From: Bacillus smithii
GTDB lineage: Bacteria > Bacillota > Bacilli > Bacillales > DSM-4216
Reading direction: 5' to 3'
NCBI RefSeq assembly: GCF_001050115.1
Contig: NZ_CP012024.1
Location: 1,034,001 to 1,098,000 of the forward strand
Length of the DNA stretch: 64,000 bases
The notes beneath the pieces were generated by a model. It made no database searches and was not told where the DNA came from. It saw only the letters and a program-made list of their open reading frames with translations. Shown here in pieces: positions 10,496 to 19,418 of the stretch. The stretch's first letter is position 1, and every line of letters begins with the position of its first letter. Made by a program: the position numbers and the translations under genes.

Positions 10496-10775
10496 TTTTC
10501 TGATGGAGAAGGAAAAGAAAATGGTGGTCCTACCCTTGCTGGCATTAGCAAAGAAATATGGCCAATTGCCTGTAATGGCCAATGGGAATCTTCATGATCC
10601 TGAAAAAACAAATGAAATGATCGAAAAAGGAGAAGCGGATGTCGTTACCATTGGTCGTGATGCCCTTGCAAATAGTGATTGGGTGAACAAAGTGAAAAAC
10701 GGTGAAACGTTGAAAGAATTTGTACCAGAAAAATTTTTACACCCAAATGCCAAAATAAAGGATTTTGAAACCTAA
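10486..10775 (+). pseudogene. C-terminal remnant of an NADH:flavin oxidoreductase (old yellow enzyme family)
   Basis: The frame ending at 10773-10775 encodes PVMANGNLHDPEKTNEMI, then EADVVTIGRDALANSDWVNK and a tail ending PNAKIKDFET. This is the FMN-phosphate-binding end of an old yellow enzyme. Upstream, PAFSDGEGKENG in another frame probably belongs to the same gene, so there is also a frameshift near 10515. The first ~250 residues are gone. The fragment is joined directly to the aldehyde dehydrogenase remnant, which points to a deletion that fused two neighbouring catabolic genes. Confidence 0.82.
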
Positions 10776-10810
10776 TATGATCATTGGCAGGAAAATAGTA
10801 TAAAAGAATC

Positions 10811-10845
10811 AAAAAGGAAACTGGGGTAGGAAACCCAGCTTCCTT
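10811..10845 (-). terminator. Terminator of the BCCT transporter gene
   Basis: On the minus strand GGAAGCTGGG pairs with CCCAGTTTCC and is followed by a T-run. It lies about 60 bases beyond the stop codon of the BCCT gene. Confidence 0.75.
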
Positions 10846-10901
10846 ATTATCTGAATTGACCAAGGTTCCTTAAACAGATAGGAACGATAATCGGAAAAAA
10901 T

Positions 10902-12434
10902 TTAAGAGGTTTTTTGTTTTGGTGTTTCAACCGAATTTTGATACTGTTTTTTTTCTTTTATTGTAGAATATTCCTGACGAAAAGATTTGACTAGTCCATA
11001 ACACATAAACAGAAGAATAATCGCTAGCGGTAAAGCACTCACAATAATGGCGGCCTGCATACCAACTAGACCCCCTGTCCATAGTAAAATTGCAGAAACT
11101 GCAGCTAAAATGATTCCCCAAGTAAATGTAACGAGGAAAGGAGGGTTTAAACTTCCATTCGTCGTTTGCATTCCAAGAACAAATGTAGCGGAATCAGCGG
11201 ATGTAACAAAAAAGATCATAATTAGAATGACTGAAAGGACGGAAAGAAGTCCTCCAAAAGGCATTTGTTGTAATACAAAAAATAAAGAAGTTTCTAAACT
11301 TTGTTTTGCAACATCTAATCCTTTTATAAAATCATAGTAAATGCCAGTTCCACCCATTACTCCAAACCATAGTGAACAAACCAAACTTGGGACGATTAAT
11401 ACGCCAATAATAAATTCACGAACCGTACGTCCTTTGGATACACGAGCAATAAAAGTTCCAACGAATGGCGTCCATGAAATCCACCAAGCCCAGTAAAAAA
11501 TTGTCCAGTCTTTTACCCATTGATTGTGTTGTGAATTAAATGGTGCAAAACGCAATCCCATGCTTGGCAGATTTTGAAGATATGCACCGAAAGTTGTGGT
11601 GAATAACTCTATTAAATATTGTGACGGGCCTATGAATAGGATAGATAGAAACAAGATAACTGCCAAGATCATATTTATGTTGCTTAAATATTTAATTCCC
11701 TTTGAAACTCCTGTCGCTGCAGAGGTTATAAAAAGGAAAGTTGTGATCATAATAATAATCAATTGAACTTTAAAGTTAATAGGTAATCCAAGTAAATAGT
11801 GCAATCCACTATTGATTTGTGCTGCCCCTAACCCTAAAGATGCAGCAACACCAAATACAGTAGCAAATACTGACACAATATCCACTATATATCCAATTGG
11901 ACCGTTGACTTTATTGCCAAGTAGAGGATATAAAGTTGCACTCATTAAACCGGGAGAATTTTTTCGGAATTTATAATAAGCCAAGGCAAGCGCTACGACT
12001 GCATAGATGGCCCATGCATGAAAACCCCAGTGCAGATACGTATATTGTAAGCCTATTTTTGCAGATTCAGCTGTTTGAGATTTTCCAAATGGAGGATTTG
12101 CATAATGTGAGATGGGCTCTGACACTCCATAAAATAAAAGTCCAATTCCCATTCCAGCACCAAATAACATAGCAAACCATGAGGGAGTACTAAATTCAGG
12201 TTTTTCGTCTTGTTTTCCAAGTTTAATATTTCCAAAACGACTAAAAGCTAGGAGTAAAGAAAAAATTAAAAAGAAAGTAGCCGTATATTCATAGAACCAG
12301 CCAAAACGGTCAAGTAAATAACTTTGTACTGTTGTCATCACACGTATTAAATTGTCTGGAGTGACGACTCCCCAAAGGACAAAAAAAACTCCAATGATCA
12401 GCGAAATCCAAAAAATGTTTGTTGTTTTCTTCAC
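10902..12434 (-). CDS. BCCT family betaine/choline/carnitine transporter (OpuD/BetL-like)
   Basis: This sodium- or proton-coupled uptake protein of 510 residues has about 12 membrane segments, the normal length of OpuD and BetL. Family hallmarks are visible: WFAMLFGAGMGIGLLFYGVSEP, where the glycine-rich stretch lines the ion and betaine site, FHWGFHAWAIY, and the tryptophan-rich WTIFYWAWWISWTPFVG. The C-terminal cytoplasmic tail is short and basic. It most likely imports glycine betaine or a related osmolyte under osmotic stress. It stands alone, with its own terminator at 10811-10845. Together with the fused ABC importer at 0.6 kb, the window holds two possible osmolyte uptake routes. Confidence 0.93.
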   Translation of the reverse strand: MKKTTNIFWISLIIGVFFVLWGVVTPDNLIRVMTTVQSYLLDRFGWFYEYTATFFLIFSLLLAFSRFGNIKLGKQDEKPEFSTPSWFAMLFGAGMGIGLLFYGVSEPISHYANPPFGKSQTAESAKIGLQYTYLHWGFHAWAIYAVVALALAYYKFRKNSPGLMSATLYPLLGNKVNGPIGYIVDIVSVFATVFGVAASLGLGAAQINSGLHYLLGLPINFKVQLIIIMITTFLFITSAATGVSKGIKYLSNINMILAVILFLSILFIGPSQYLIELFTTTFGAYLQNLPSMGLRFAPFNSQHNQWVKDWTIFYWAWWISWTPFVGTFIARVSKGRTVREFIIGVLIVPSLVCSLWFGVMGGTGIYYDFIKGLDVAKQSLETSLFFVLQQMPFGGLLSVLSVILIMIFFVTSADSATFVLGMQTTNGSLNPPFLVTFTWGIILAAVSAILLWTGGLVGMQAAIIVSALPLAIILLFMCYGLVKSFRQEYSTIKEKKQYQNSVETPKQKTS

Positions 12435-13049
12435 GATCTTCCCCCTTTAAAAAATTCAAAATGAAATAAGACAAATTAAAATTTATTGTTTATTTTTAAC
12501 ATCACCCCTTTATTATTGTAAACATACTTTCTATCATAATTCAAATCTACTTGGCTGTTTAACAATATACTAAACGGCAAATAAGAGAATTCGTTCGACT
12601 GAATATATATATCACCACGCTTCTTGACAGGGACTTCTATGGCCATGATTTTGTGGAAAAAGAGAAAATTACATCATTTTGCAGGAAAGCGGCTGTCATG
12701 ACCACCACTCCGTATCAAGTTATAGTTATAGAGATGTAGGATGTAATGGCCAAAACTGTACATTTTTCGTTTGCCATAAACTTATCAAACACACGTAAGT
12801 CATGAGGAAGAAAAACTGTATAGTTTATTTCTCTTTTATTCGTATTTGCCCATGAAAATTAAAGCGTCTGAAACACTATCAAGTTATGTACATGGCCAAT
12901 CCATCTTGTTGATAGGAACCAATCACTTTAATTTTATAAAGGAAAAAATCAACCAAAGAGAAAAAGAACCCTATTTTCAACAGGGTTCTAGGAAGATAAA
13001 GTATGATGAATAATTTTTTCAAGAATAAGGGATAAAAGCATACTAATAT
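12435..13049. other. Long intergenic region, probably degenerate
   Basis: No complete gene is visible in these ~600 bases. One plus-strand frame around 12685-12800 has an odd cysteine/histidine-rich stretch (ESGCHDHHSVSSYSYRDVGC, then two more cysteines) without a usable start, so it may be a fossil of a small protein gene. The promoter of the BCCT gene should lie in the first ~100 bases on the minus strand. Confidence 0.4.
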
Positions 13050-13580
13050 TCATTTTTTCCAATCCATTCTATCCAGTAAAGAAGTTATATGAGCCAGATG
13101 ATGTTTCGAATGCCAAGCATATAATGCAAGGGCTTGGTTTAAATCCGTTTTTCCATTTTCTGGATGTATAAAACAACGTGAGAAATCTTTTTCATCCATC
13201 GAGAGAAGCAAATCAACCCAGCGGCTATGTACGGCTTTCAGCAAGGTGATGGAAACAGTAGGATCTGTTTACAAACTGTCAGGAAGTTCTGCCCACTTTT
13301 TTTCGTTAAAAGGCTTAATCGTTGGTTGATCTTCTGTTAAAGCGAATTTAAACCGAGTATATGCGTTTATATTGGAGTCTGCTAGATGATGGATGACTTG
13401 CCGCACTGTCCAACCGCCGTCCCGATAAGGAGTATTTAATTGCTCAGGATTTAAATCTTTGACAGTTTGGTTCAAGACGTTTGGAAATTCTTTTAATTCT
13501 TGAATAAAATGCTTTCTTATTTCTTGATCGAAATGTTGCGGCAATTCAAATCGTCCGATCGGATATCGTAAATTTTCCAT
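13050..13580 (-). pseudogene. yfiT: yfiT-like DinB-superfamily metal-dependent protein interrupted by one stop codon
   Basis: Both pieces match B. subtilis YfiT, a four-helix DinB/YfiT-type protein with a three-histidine metal site, related to bacillithiol transferases. The first part (13269-13580) starts at LRYPIGRFELP and has the first histidine motif VIHHLADSNINAY. The second part ends with YAWHSKHHLAHI, which supplies the other histidines. The two are in the same frame and are separated only by TAA at 13269-13271 following ELPDSL. A single base change would restore about 176 residues. The start has a GGAGG-type site just upstream. Without readthrough the metal site cannot form. Confidence 0.88.
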
Positions 13581-13698
13581 TTTGGATCCTCCATTTCTTA
13601 ATTTTTTAAAATATAAAAAATAATATCATAAACAAAAAAATAACCCACCATCATTTCTATTAAATAGTCATGATCAAAAGAGATAAAATGATAATCAA

Positions 13699-13869
13699 AT
13701 GAATCTCTGCTTTCCCGAATTGGATGAAATAAACGGATCTATCCCGCTATTAGGAGCAGAAGATAAAAGCATGCTTGGAAATGATTCGAAAGTCAACAGG
13801 GTTCTAGGCAAAGATATGGTGACGGAAATCCGAACCGAAATTGGGCTAATCCGTATTATTGCAGAGTGA
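13699..13869 (+). CDS. Possible small protein of 56 residues
   Basis: A frame from ATG 13699 to TGA 13867-13869 lies on the plus strand and is followed 37 bases later by a strong plus-strand terminator, which suggests something is transcribed here. There is no clear ribosome binding site. The peptide is mixed and acidic with no motif I know, and could be the tail of a degraded larger gene. Confidence 0.3.
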   Translation: MNLCFPELDEINGSIPLLGAEDKSMLGNDSKVNRVLGKDMVTEIRTEIGLIRIIAE

Positions 13870-13905
13870 ATCACGTGGCAAATAACTTGTCACTATAATA
13901 ATGAG

Positions 13906-13952
13906 GGGCTGACTCTACATCGAAAAAGGAGATGTTTAGTCAGCCCTTTTTT
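13906..13952 (+). terminator. Rho-independent terminator
   Basis: GGGCTGACTCTACATC pairs with GATGTTTAGTCAGCCC and is followed by TTTTTT. The T-run is on the plus strand, although the next gene runs on the minus strand, so it terminates a plus-strand transcript from 13.7 kb. Confidence 0.85.
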
Positions 13953-13960
13953 CAACTGTT

Positions 13961-14425
13961 TTAACCTCGTTTCACAAAAAGAGGAAGTTCGGTATGTCCC
14001 ATTTCACGTACGTACACGAAAAGCTGCCCTTTATGATGAATTTCATGATCCATCGCTGTTTGAAGAAATTGATGGGCAGGGATTTTCATGCCAAAACTTT
14101 CCGTAAGGTCAAGGATGCGGTCTAATTCTTCATCTGTAAGCGATTTTAATAAGCTTTTAGTTTTTTCTGTATAGATTTCTGCCATTTTGCGCAAGTCTGA
14201 TTCGGTTTCCTCGATTTTTTCTTTGAGCACTGCTGGATTGCCGCTCTTTGCGACTTTTGCAAGTTTATAAAATGTCACAAGTATATGTGTAACGAGGTCT
14301 TTTGCTGACATGGAGGTCGGCGTTGGTTTATAGTCATAATGTTCCTTTTCGATTTTGTTCACTAGTTCCGCTGTAACGCTGCGATGGGCCAAAAAATATT
14401 GAACAAGCTGGCTTGTGCGGTTCAC
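13961..14425 (-). CDS. DinB family protein
   Basis: This 154-residue protein has the four-helix DinB fold pattern: a first histidine in DLVTHILVTFYK and the pair of histidines in MDHEIHHKGQLFVYV near the C-terminus, which together bind a metal ion. Relatives include bacillithiol-dependent transferases and damage-inducible proteins of unknown reaction. The GTG start at 14423-14425 is supported by an AAGGAGGAG site a few bases upstream. It is a single-gene unit next to a second DinB-superfamily gene (yfiT) that is broken. I cannot assign a specific reaction. Confidence 0.85.
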   Translation of the reverse strand: MNRTSQLVQYFLAHRSVTAELVNKIEKEHYDYKPTPTSMSAKDLVTHILVTFYKLAKVAKSGNPAVLKEKIEETESDLRKMAEIYTEKTKSLLKSLTDEELDRILDLTESFGMKIPAHQFLQTAMDHEIHHKGQLFVYVREMGHTELPLFVKRG

Positions 14426-14540
14426 AGTTTAACTCCTCCTTGAGAGAAAGCATATTGCTTCCATGAAAAAGTTTTTTGCAAAAAAATTAGTTTGAAACAC
14501 ATGTAAGCATATTTAAAACACTATTCAACTTTTTTATAAA

Positions 14541-15719
14541 TTAGCCAAAAATTCCTTTATCTTTTAACTTAAGCACTTCTTCTCTCGTATAACCTAACTC
14601 TTCTAATACTTCCTCTGTATGTTCTCCTAATAGACTCCCTACATGTTTATATTGGGCTTTTCCAGCTGAAAATTTGATCGGGCATGCGATTTGCTTTTGA
14701 GTCGTTCCATCCTTTTTAGGAACTTCTACGATCATTTCTCGCGCTTTCAATTGGGGATGTTCACTTGCTTCAGAAAAGGTAAGGACTGGTTCTACGCATG
14801 CTTGAAAGTCGTAGAAAATATCACACCATTCGTTAAACGTTTTTTGTTGAAATGTCTTTTGAACCTCTTCTTTGAAAACATGAATGTCTTCTAGATTTTC
14901 GCTCATTGCAAGATGGATTAAATCAGGTCTCCCAATCCCTTCACATAATGCTTTCCGAAACGGTGGTTCAAGACTCCCAACTGAAAAATAGCGGCCATCT
15001 TTTGTTTCATAATAATCATAAAAAGTCCCACCATTTAACAGCATTGATTCTGGTTTTATTTCCACACCTCCTGCCAAAACTCCTGAACCATAAATGGCAT
15101 TTAAGGCGAATGCAGCAGCCGTCATACTTATATCCAGCCATTGACCTTCCCCGGTTTTTTCTCGATAGTAAACGGCTGCTAAAATGGCAATGACGGCATG
15201 CAGCGACCCGCCCGCAACATCCGCTACTTGTATACCTGAAGCAATTGGTTTTTCTCCATTTCTTCTCATACCGTCGGCTACACCTGATAGAGATAGATAA
15301 TTGTTGTCATGTCCAGGACGATCTTTGTAAGGGCCTGATTGCCCAAATCCTGTAATGGAACAATAAATGATTCGGGGATTAATTTTCTTTAAAGCTTCAT
15401 ATCCAACACCTAACCGATCCATCACACCTGGCCTGAATTGTTCAATGATAATGTCATATTCTTTCACTAGGCGCTTTACTATCTCCACAGCTTCTTGCTT
15501 TTTTAAATCCAGTGCGATCGAGCGCTTCGAACGATTTAAATAACTGTGAGATGTTGATTGTTCACCATCCATTGGAGGAAATTGCCTTATCAAATCATGC
15601 CTTGTTGGAGACTCGACTCGCAACACATCAGCCCCTAAATCTGCTAACATCATGGATGCATAGGGTCCAGGCAGTAGACTTGAAAAATCTAGTATTTTTA
15701 AATCATGCAAAAGAGTCAT
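14541..15719 (-). CDS. Family III CoA transferase / alpha-methylacyl-CoA racemase-like protein
   Basis: The 392 residues match the CaiB/BaiF superfamily, opening with LKILDFSSLLPGPYASMMLADLGADV (only the core is distinctive). The sequence favours a racemase over a transferase: RPGHDNNYLSLSG holds the histidine that acts as one catalytic base in alpha-methylacyl-CoA racemases, and IQVADVAGGSLHA holds the aspartate that acts as the other. The reaction would be epimerisation of 2-methylacyl-CoA thioesters in branched fatty acid or sterol side-chain breakdown. It has no operon partner here, so the actual substrate is uncertain, and a formyl- or acyl-CoA transferase role is not excluded. Confidence 0.85.
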   Translation of the reverse strand: MTLLHDLKILDFSSLLPGPYASMMLADLGADVLRVESPTRHDLIRQFPPMDGEQSTSHSYLNRSKRSIALDLKKQEAVEIVKRLVKEYDIIIEQFRPGVMDRLGVGYEALKKINPRIIYCSITGFGQSGPYKDRPGHDNNYLSLSGVADGMRRNGEKPIASGIQVADVAGGSLHAVIAILAAVYYREKTGEGQWLDISMTAAAFALNAIYGSGVLAGGVEIKPESMLLNGGTFYDYYETKDGRYFSVGSLEPPFRKALCEGIGRPDLIHLAMSENLEDIHVFKEEVQKTFQQKTFNEWCDIFYDFQACVEPVLTFSEASEHPQLKAREMIVEVPKKDGTTQKQIACPIKFSAGKAQYKHVGSLLGEHTEEVLEELGYTREEVLKLKDKGIFG

Positions 15720-16149
15720 TCTAACACCAACTTTTTGAATATTTCATTATAATGATCTTAAAACTGAAGACGGTAAGTGAAAAAACTTCTTCCAAAAGAC
15801 CCTCTTTTGTATGTAAATATTTTACTTTAAAGGAAAATCATATAGAACCCCTTTTCATATGATAATTCGTTTGTTTTTCTGACGAATAAGAATGATCAAT
15901 GGAATGGCTCCAGCTGGTTGAATAAGAAGAAAACAACAAATAGGAATCGCGATAGATCCTATAATTTGGGAAACGAATGTATTCATCTTGAAGGTAGATG
16001 GTCAAACGGTTCTTATTCCATCAAAGACTCTTGATACAACAGTAGAGTGTAGTGCTTTTCACTGATGTTTGGGATTAAGAATGGCGACAATCTTCCTACG
16101 GTAGCTATGTAGTAGTACTAAACAAAATTCTATTGAAAGAGGGAGCGAA
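15720..16149. other. Intergenic region with a possible gene remnant
   Basis: Promoters for the flanking divergent genes should lie here. A plus-strand frame at about 15940-16065 ends TVECSAFH but has no start or ribosome binding site; I take it for a remnant or chance. Nothing else is recognisable. Confidence 0.35.
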
Positions 16150-17355
16150 GTGAATCAACTTTCATCGTTCCGGTTGCTTTGGATTAGCCAATCCATTGCT
16201 AACTTGGGAGATTCATTGTATATCTTAGCTATAGTAACTTTCATTTATAATAGTACGGGTTCAGCTGCCTTTGCAGGACTGTTTCCTGTTTTGCGGGTAT
16301 GTGCACAAGCGCTGAGCGGATTTTCGGCGCCTCTGCTTATGGATCGTTTTCGGCTTGATTTTCTTTTATGGATGTCCGAAATGGGGCAAGCTATTTGTTT
16401 CGGGTTCATGTGTGTTCTATTCATTGCCTTACCTTCTCACTGGCTGATTCCAACGGTTCTTTTTTTAGTATTAGGTATTTCAATTCTTCATGGATGGGGG
16501 ATTCCGGCAAGAAATGCACTTGCCCCTCGATTAGTTCCACCTGATTCATTGATGAAGGCCAACAGTTTACTAGCCACTTCGGATCAAATGGTATTACTAG
16601 TCGGTTGGTCATTGGGCGGGATTTTGGTTGCCGGATTGGGAATTCTTCAAGTGTTAGGGATTACTACCATCATGATGTTCCTTTCGGCGCTGGCTCTTTT
16701 CTTTGTGAAAGACCCTTCCAAGATCGTTCCATCCAATCAAAAAAAGCCAAAACCATGGGATCGTATGAAAGAAGGATGGAGCATAATTTTGACGAATCCC
16801 CTCCTTCGTACGTTATCCTTAATGGAGATAATCAGTGGTCTTGGAGAAAGTATATGGGCTGGATCCATCATTTTAGTATTCGTAAAAGGAGTATTGCATA
16901 AGGGGGAGGATTGGTGGGGATTTATCAATACCAGTCATTTTGCGGGAACCATTCTCGGAGGAGTACTTATTTGGAAGATGTCAAAAAAGATTGAAAATTG
17001 GATCATATTCAGTATGTTGATCGGATCTTTAGGAATCGGCGTATTGACGATGATATTTGCTTTATCCGCCAATCCTTGGTTTGCATTAGCAATAGCTTTA
17101 TTAATGGGGCCGCCTTATCAATTACGAAACATTGCACAAAGAACTCTTTTACAGTCTCATACAACCGCAGAATGGCTGCCAAAGGTATTGGCTGCTTTTG
17201 GAACCCTTACATTTGTATCGTATGGATGTTCTGTTCTTTTAATGGGTTGGATCGCTGATCATTGCACAGTTCAATTTGTTTATATTTTCACTGCTGGATT
17301 AAATATTATTTCTGCTGTTCTAGCTCTAATGGCCAAGAAAAATACATCCATTTGA
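16150..17355 (+). CDS. MFS transporter, DHA3/macrolide-efflux-like
   Basis: This 401-residue integral membrane protein has about 12 hydrophobic segments. The beginning FRLLWISQSIANLGDSLYIL and the segment GIPARNALAPRLVPP after the fourth helix are typical of the MefA-like drug:proton antiporter group (DHA3). The GTG start at 16150 follows a GAGGGAG site. A role in exporting a small toxic molecule is inferred from the family only. The gene is alone between two intergenic spaces. Confidence 0.85.
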   Translation: MNQLSSFRLLWISQSIANLGDSLYILAIVTFIYNSTGSAAFAGLFPVLRVCAQALSGFSAPLLMDRFRLDFLLWMSEMGQAICFGFMCVLFIALPSHWLIPTVLFLVLGISILHGWGIPARNALAPRLVPPDSLMKANSLLATSDQMVLLVGWSLGGILVAGLGILQVLGITTIMMFLSALALFFVKDPSKIVPSNQKKPKPWDRMKEGWSIILTNPLLRTLSLMEIISGLGESIWAGSIILVFVKGVLHKGEDWWGFINTSHFAGTILGGVLIWKMSKKIENWIIFSMLIGSLGIGVLTMIFALSANPWFALAIALLMGPPYQLRNIAQRTLLQSHTTAEWLPKVLAAFGTLTFVSYGCSVLLMGWIADHCTVQFVYIFTAGLNIISAVLALMAKKNTSI

Positions 17356-17445
17356 TACGAATTCAAAGTGAGGAAGAAAGAGTTAGGAATTAAGATGGTC
17401 ACGTATCGTTTTCATAACGCCATCGGCCAATTCTTTCTGATCGGT

Positions 17446-17643
17446 TCACTTGTTACAATCCTGCTCGATCTTTTTATTAATACGCCAAATCAAGTATTCA
17501 GTTTGAAGTTGTGACCAGACAAATCCGCCAATCATTAAACATACATAGAGTTTTCGATCTTGGTGTTTTTCTTTTCGTCTATTCACGAATATAGTTAAGA
17601 AAGCTGTTAGGATATGGGCAACTATTGGCAAAAAAATTTTCAT
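17446..17643 (-). CDS. Small membrane protein of unknown function
   Basis: The frame from ATG 17641-17643 encodes 65 residues with two hydrophobic stretches (residues ~2-20 and ~35-47) and a basic loop NRRKEKHQDRK between them. An AGGTGAT site lies about 6 bases before this ATG, which makes it preferable to the GTG three codons upstream. I do not recognise the family. The steady mix of membrane and charged segments makes it more likely real than not. Confidence 0.5.
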   Translation of the reverse strand: MKIFLPIVAHILTAFLTIFVNRRKEKHQDRKLYVCLMIGGFVWSQLQTEYLIWRINKKIEQDCNK

Positions 17644-17790
17644 TTGTATCACCTGTTTTGTTTGGTTCGTGACAATCTTTACTGGCTGTTTTCACTTCCA
17701 TCATGATGGAATTAGTATTTGTAAATAGTCAATGGATTATGATCATTTTTTGAATAAAAATTGGTGGACAAAAAAATGAAATTAAGGTAT

Positions 17791-17811
17791 TATAATCTCG
17801 AATTAAAGATA
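17791..17811. promoter_or_regulatory. Candidate MhqR-like operator over the azoreductase promoter
   Basis: ATCTCGAATTAAAGAT at about 17795-17810 resembles the quinone-responsive MhqR box (ATCTCGAATTCGAGAT) at 14 of 16 positions. It touches a TATAAT at 17791-17796 that is the best -10 candidate upstream of the azoreductase gene. In B. subtilis MhqR controls an azoreductase paralogue, which supports the reading. The regulator itself is not in this window. Confidence 0.4.
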
Positions 17812-17910
17812 TTTAATTTAAAGAAAAAATCTTTTGTATGATGTTGTTGTCATTAAGACAACAATAAAATATCTTTAATAATATCACAACAAAAGAAAGG
17901 CGGAAACATA

Positions 17911-18546
17911 ATGGCAAAAGTTTTATACATTACTGCACATCCATTTGATGAAACAAAATCTTTCAGCATGGCTGCAGGAAAAGCGTTTATCGACACTTAT
18001 AAAGAAGTAAATCCAAATGATGAAGTTATACACATTGACCTTTACAAAGAAAATATCCCACAAATTGATGCGGATGTATTAAACGGATGGGAAAAACTTC
18101 GCTCTGGAAAAAAATTTGAAGAACTTTCTGCAGATGAACAAGCAAAAGTGGGACGCCTCGCTGAGTTATGCGACCAATTTGTAGCCGCTGATAAATATGT
18201 GTTCGTCACTCCAATGTGGAATTTTTCTTTCCCGCCCGTTATGAAAGCATACATTGATTCGGTTGCAGTAGCTGGAAAAACATTTAAATACACCGAAGAA
18301 GGTTCTATCGGTTTGCTAACAGACAAAAAAGCACTACATATCCAAGCACGGGGCGGTATTTATTCAGAAGGCCCTGCAGCCGATATGGAAATGGGTCATC
18401 GTTATTTGCAAGCGGTAATGAATTTCTTTGGTGTTCCTTCTTTTGAAGGTTTATTTATTGAAGGACAAAATGCTATGCCTGAAAAAGCGCAAGAAATCAA
18501 AGAAAAAGCCATTGCTCGTGCAAAAGATTTAGCTCATACATTCTAA
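17911..18546 (+). CDS. azoR: FMN-dependent NADH:quinone oxidoreductase / azoreductase (AzoR-like)
   Basis: This is a 211-residue flavodoxin-fold enzyme that reduces quinones and azo dyes by two electrons using NADH and bound FMN, protecting the cytosol from electrophiles. The flavin-binding pattern is clear: [18 protein letters not shown] at the N-terminus binds the phosphate, [18 protein letters not shown] contacts the isoalloxazine ring, and [10 protein letters not shown] follows. An AAAGGCGG site precedes ATG 17911. It is a monocistronic unit closed by the terminator at 18593. A quinone-responsive operator may overlap its promoter. Confidence 0.94.
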   Translation: MAKVLYITAHPFDETKSFSMAAGKAFIDTYKEVNPNDEVIHIDLYKENIPQIDADVLNGWEKLRSGKKFEELSADEQAKVGRLAELCDQFVAADKYVFVTPMWNFSFPPVMKAYIDSVAVAGKTFKYTEEGSIGLLTDKKALHIQARGGIYSEGPAADMEMGHRYLQAVMNFFGVPSFEGLFIEGQNAMPEKAQEIKEKAIARAKDLAHTF

Positions 18547-18592
18547 TTTCAACCATCAGGCTTTTGCTTCCACACCCGATATATGAAAAAAC

Positions 18593-18639
18593 AGGCTGGT
18601 TCAATACTCTTTTAGCGATGTTGAACCAGCCTTTCTTTA
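18593..18639 (+). terminator. Terminator of the azoreductase gene
   Basis: AGGCTGGTTCAA at 18593-18604 pairs perfectly with TTGAACCAGCCT at 18621-18632, followed by TTCTTT. Confidence 0.9.
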
Positions 18640-18740
18640 TGCAAGATCCGTTTTTCTTTTGATTTTAAATAAGAATGGAAGGATCGTCATAAGTGAAAAG
18701 ATTTTGTTTTTGTCATTTGTGATAAACTTTCACGGTCCTT

Positions 18741-19406
18741 TTATTTTTGCTGAAGCCCATGCATCAAAAATTGAATGGTTCGTTCAATTTCTGCTTTTTC
18801 CGTTTCATCATCCCAGTTGTGATGCGGCAATACGATAAACCGAGTGATGAAAAATCCAACTATGGTTGTAATGATCATCCGAATGGCAGACTCTGGAGGG
18901 ATCATGACAATCTCTCCCTTTTTTTGGAAATGTTCAATAATTTTTTTAAACTTCTCATACACATGTTTCGTAAAAATAAACTGCAATTGCTCCTTGATTT
19001 CAGGAAGAAATGCAATTTCCTGCCAGAATACACGAATTGCAGGCAAATATTTCTTAACAAAATCATAACGATTTTTGAGAAGCACTCGAATAAAATCTTC
19101 GAAATGTTGATATTCGTTTTCAAATACTTCTTTCACAAATTCCTTTGCCAAAAACGGAGCAACGGATTTAATCAGTGTTGGATTCACAATCGCTAATAAT
19201 AAGTCTTTTTTCGTCTTATAATGGCGAAAAATCGTTCCTTCAGCCACGCCTGCCCTTTTGGCGATTTCACTCGTCGAAGTAGAGGCATATCCTTTTTCAG
19301 CGAAAATTTCAATGGCCGCTTCTAAAATTTTTATTTGCTTTTCGCTCAGTTTGACATCTTCACCGTTCACTTTCAACAGCTCTTTGATCCACTGTTGCTC
19401 GTTCAT
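18741..19406 (-). CDS. TetR family transcriptional regulator
   Basis: The 221-residue protein has a classical TetR DNA-binding domain at residues ~24-70: ILEAAIEIFAEKGYASTSTS followed by the recognition helix in AKRAGVAEGTIFRHYKTKKD. The larger C-terminal half is the ligand and dimer domain. It is the last gene of an operon with an ABC-2 exporter and most likely represses that operon through the two 14-bp palindromes at 21191 and 21240. B. subtilis YhgD is a similar regulator next to a membrane exporter. The inducing ligand is unknown. Confidence 0.92.
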   Translation of the reverse strand: MNEQQWIKELLKVNGEDVKLSEKQIKILEAAIEIFAEKGYASTSTSEIAKRAGVAEGTIFRHYKTKKDLLLAIVNPTLIKSVAPFLAKEFVKEVFENEYQHFEDFIRVLLKNRYDFVKKYLPAIRVFWQEIAFLPEIKEQLQFIFTKHVYEKFKKIIEHFQKKGEIVMIPPESAIRMIITTIVGFFITRFIVLPHHNWDDETEKAEIERTIQFLMHGLQQK

Positions 19407-19418
19407 TCATACTACCCC

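Noticed and set aside
10392-10775. Apparent single protein spanning the dehydrogenase and old yellow enzyme fragments
   Set aside because: The first part is an out-of-frame reading of dehydrogenase sequence; only the last ~80 residues are genuine old yellow enzyme sequence.
12685-12800. Cysteine/histidine-rich frame that looks like a small metal-binding protein
   Set aside because: No start codon or ribosome binding site and no known family; mentioned only as part of the intergenic description.
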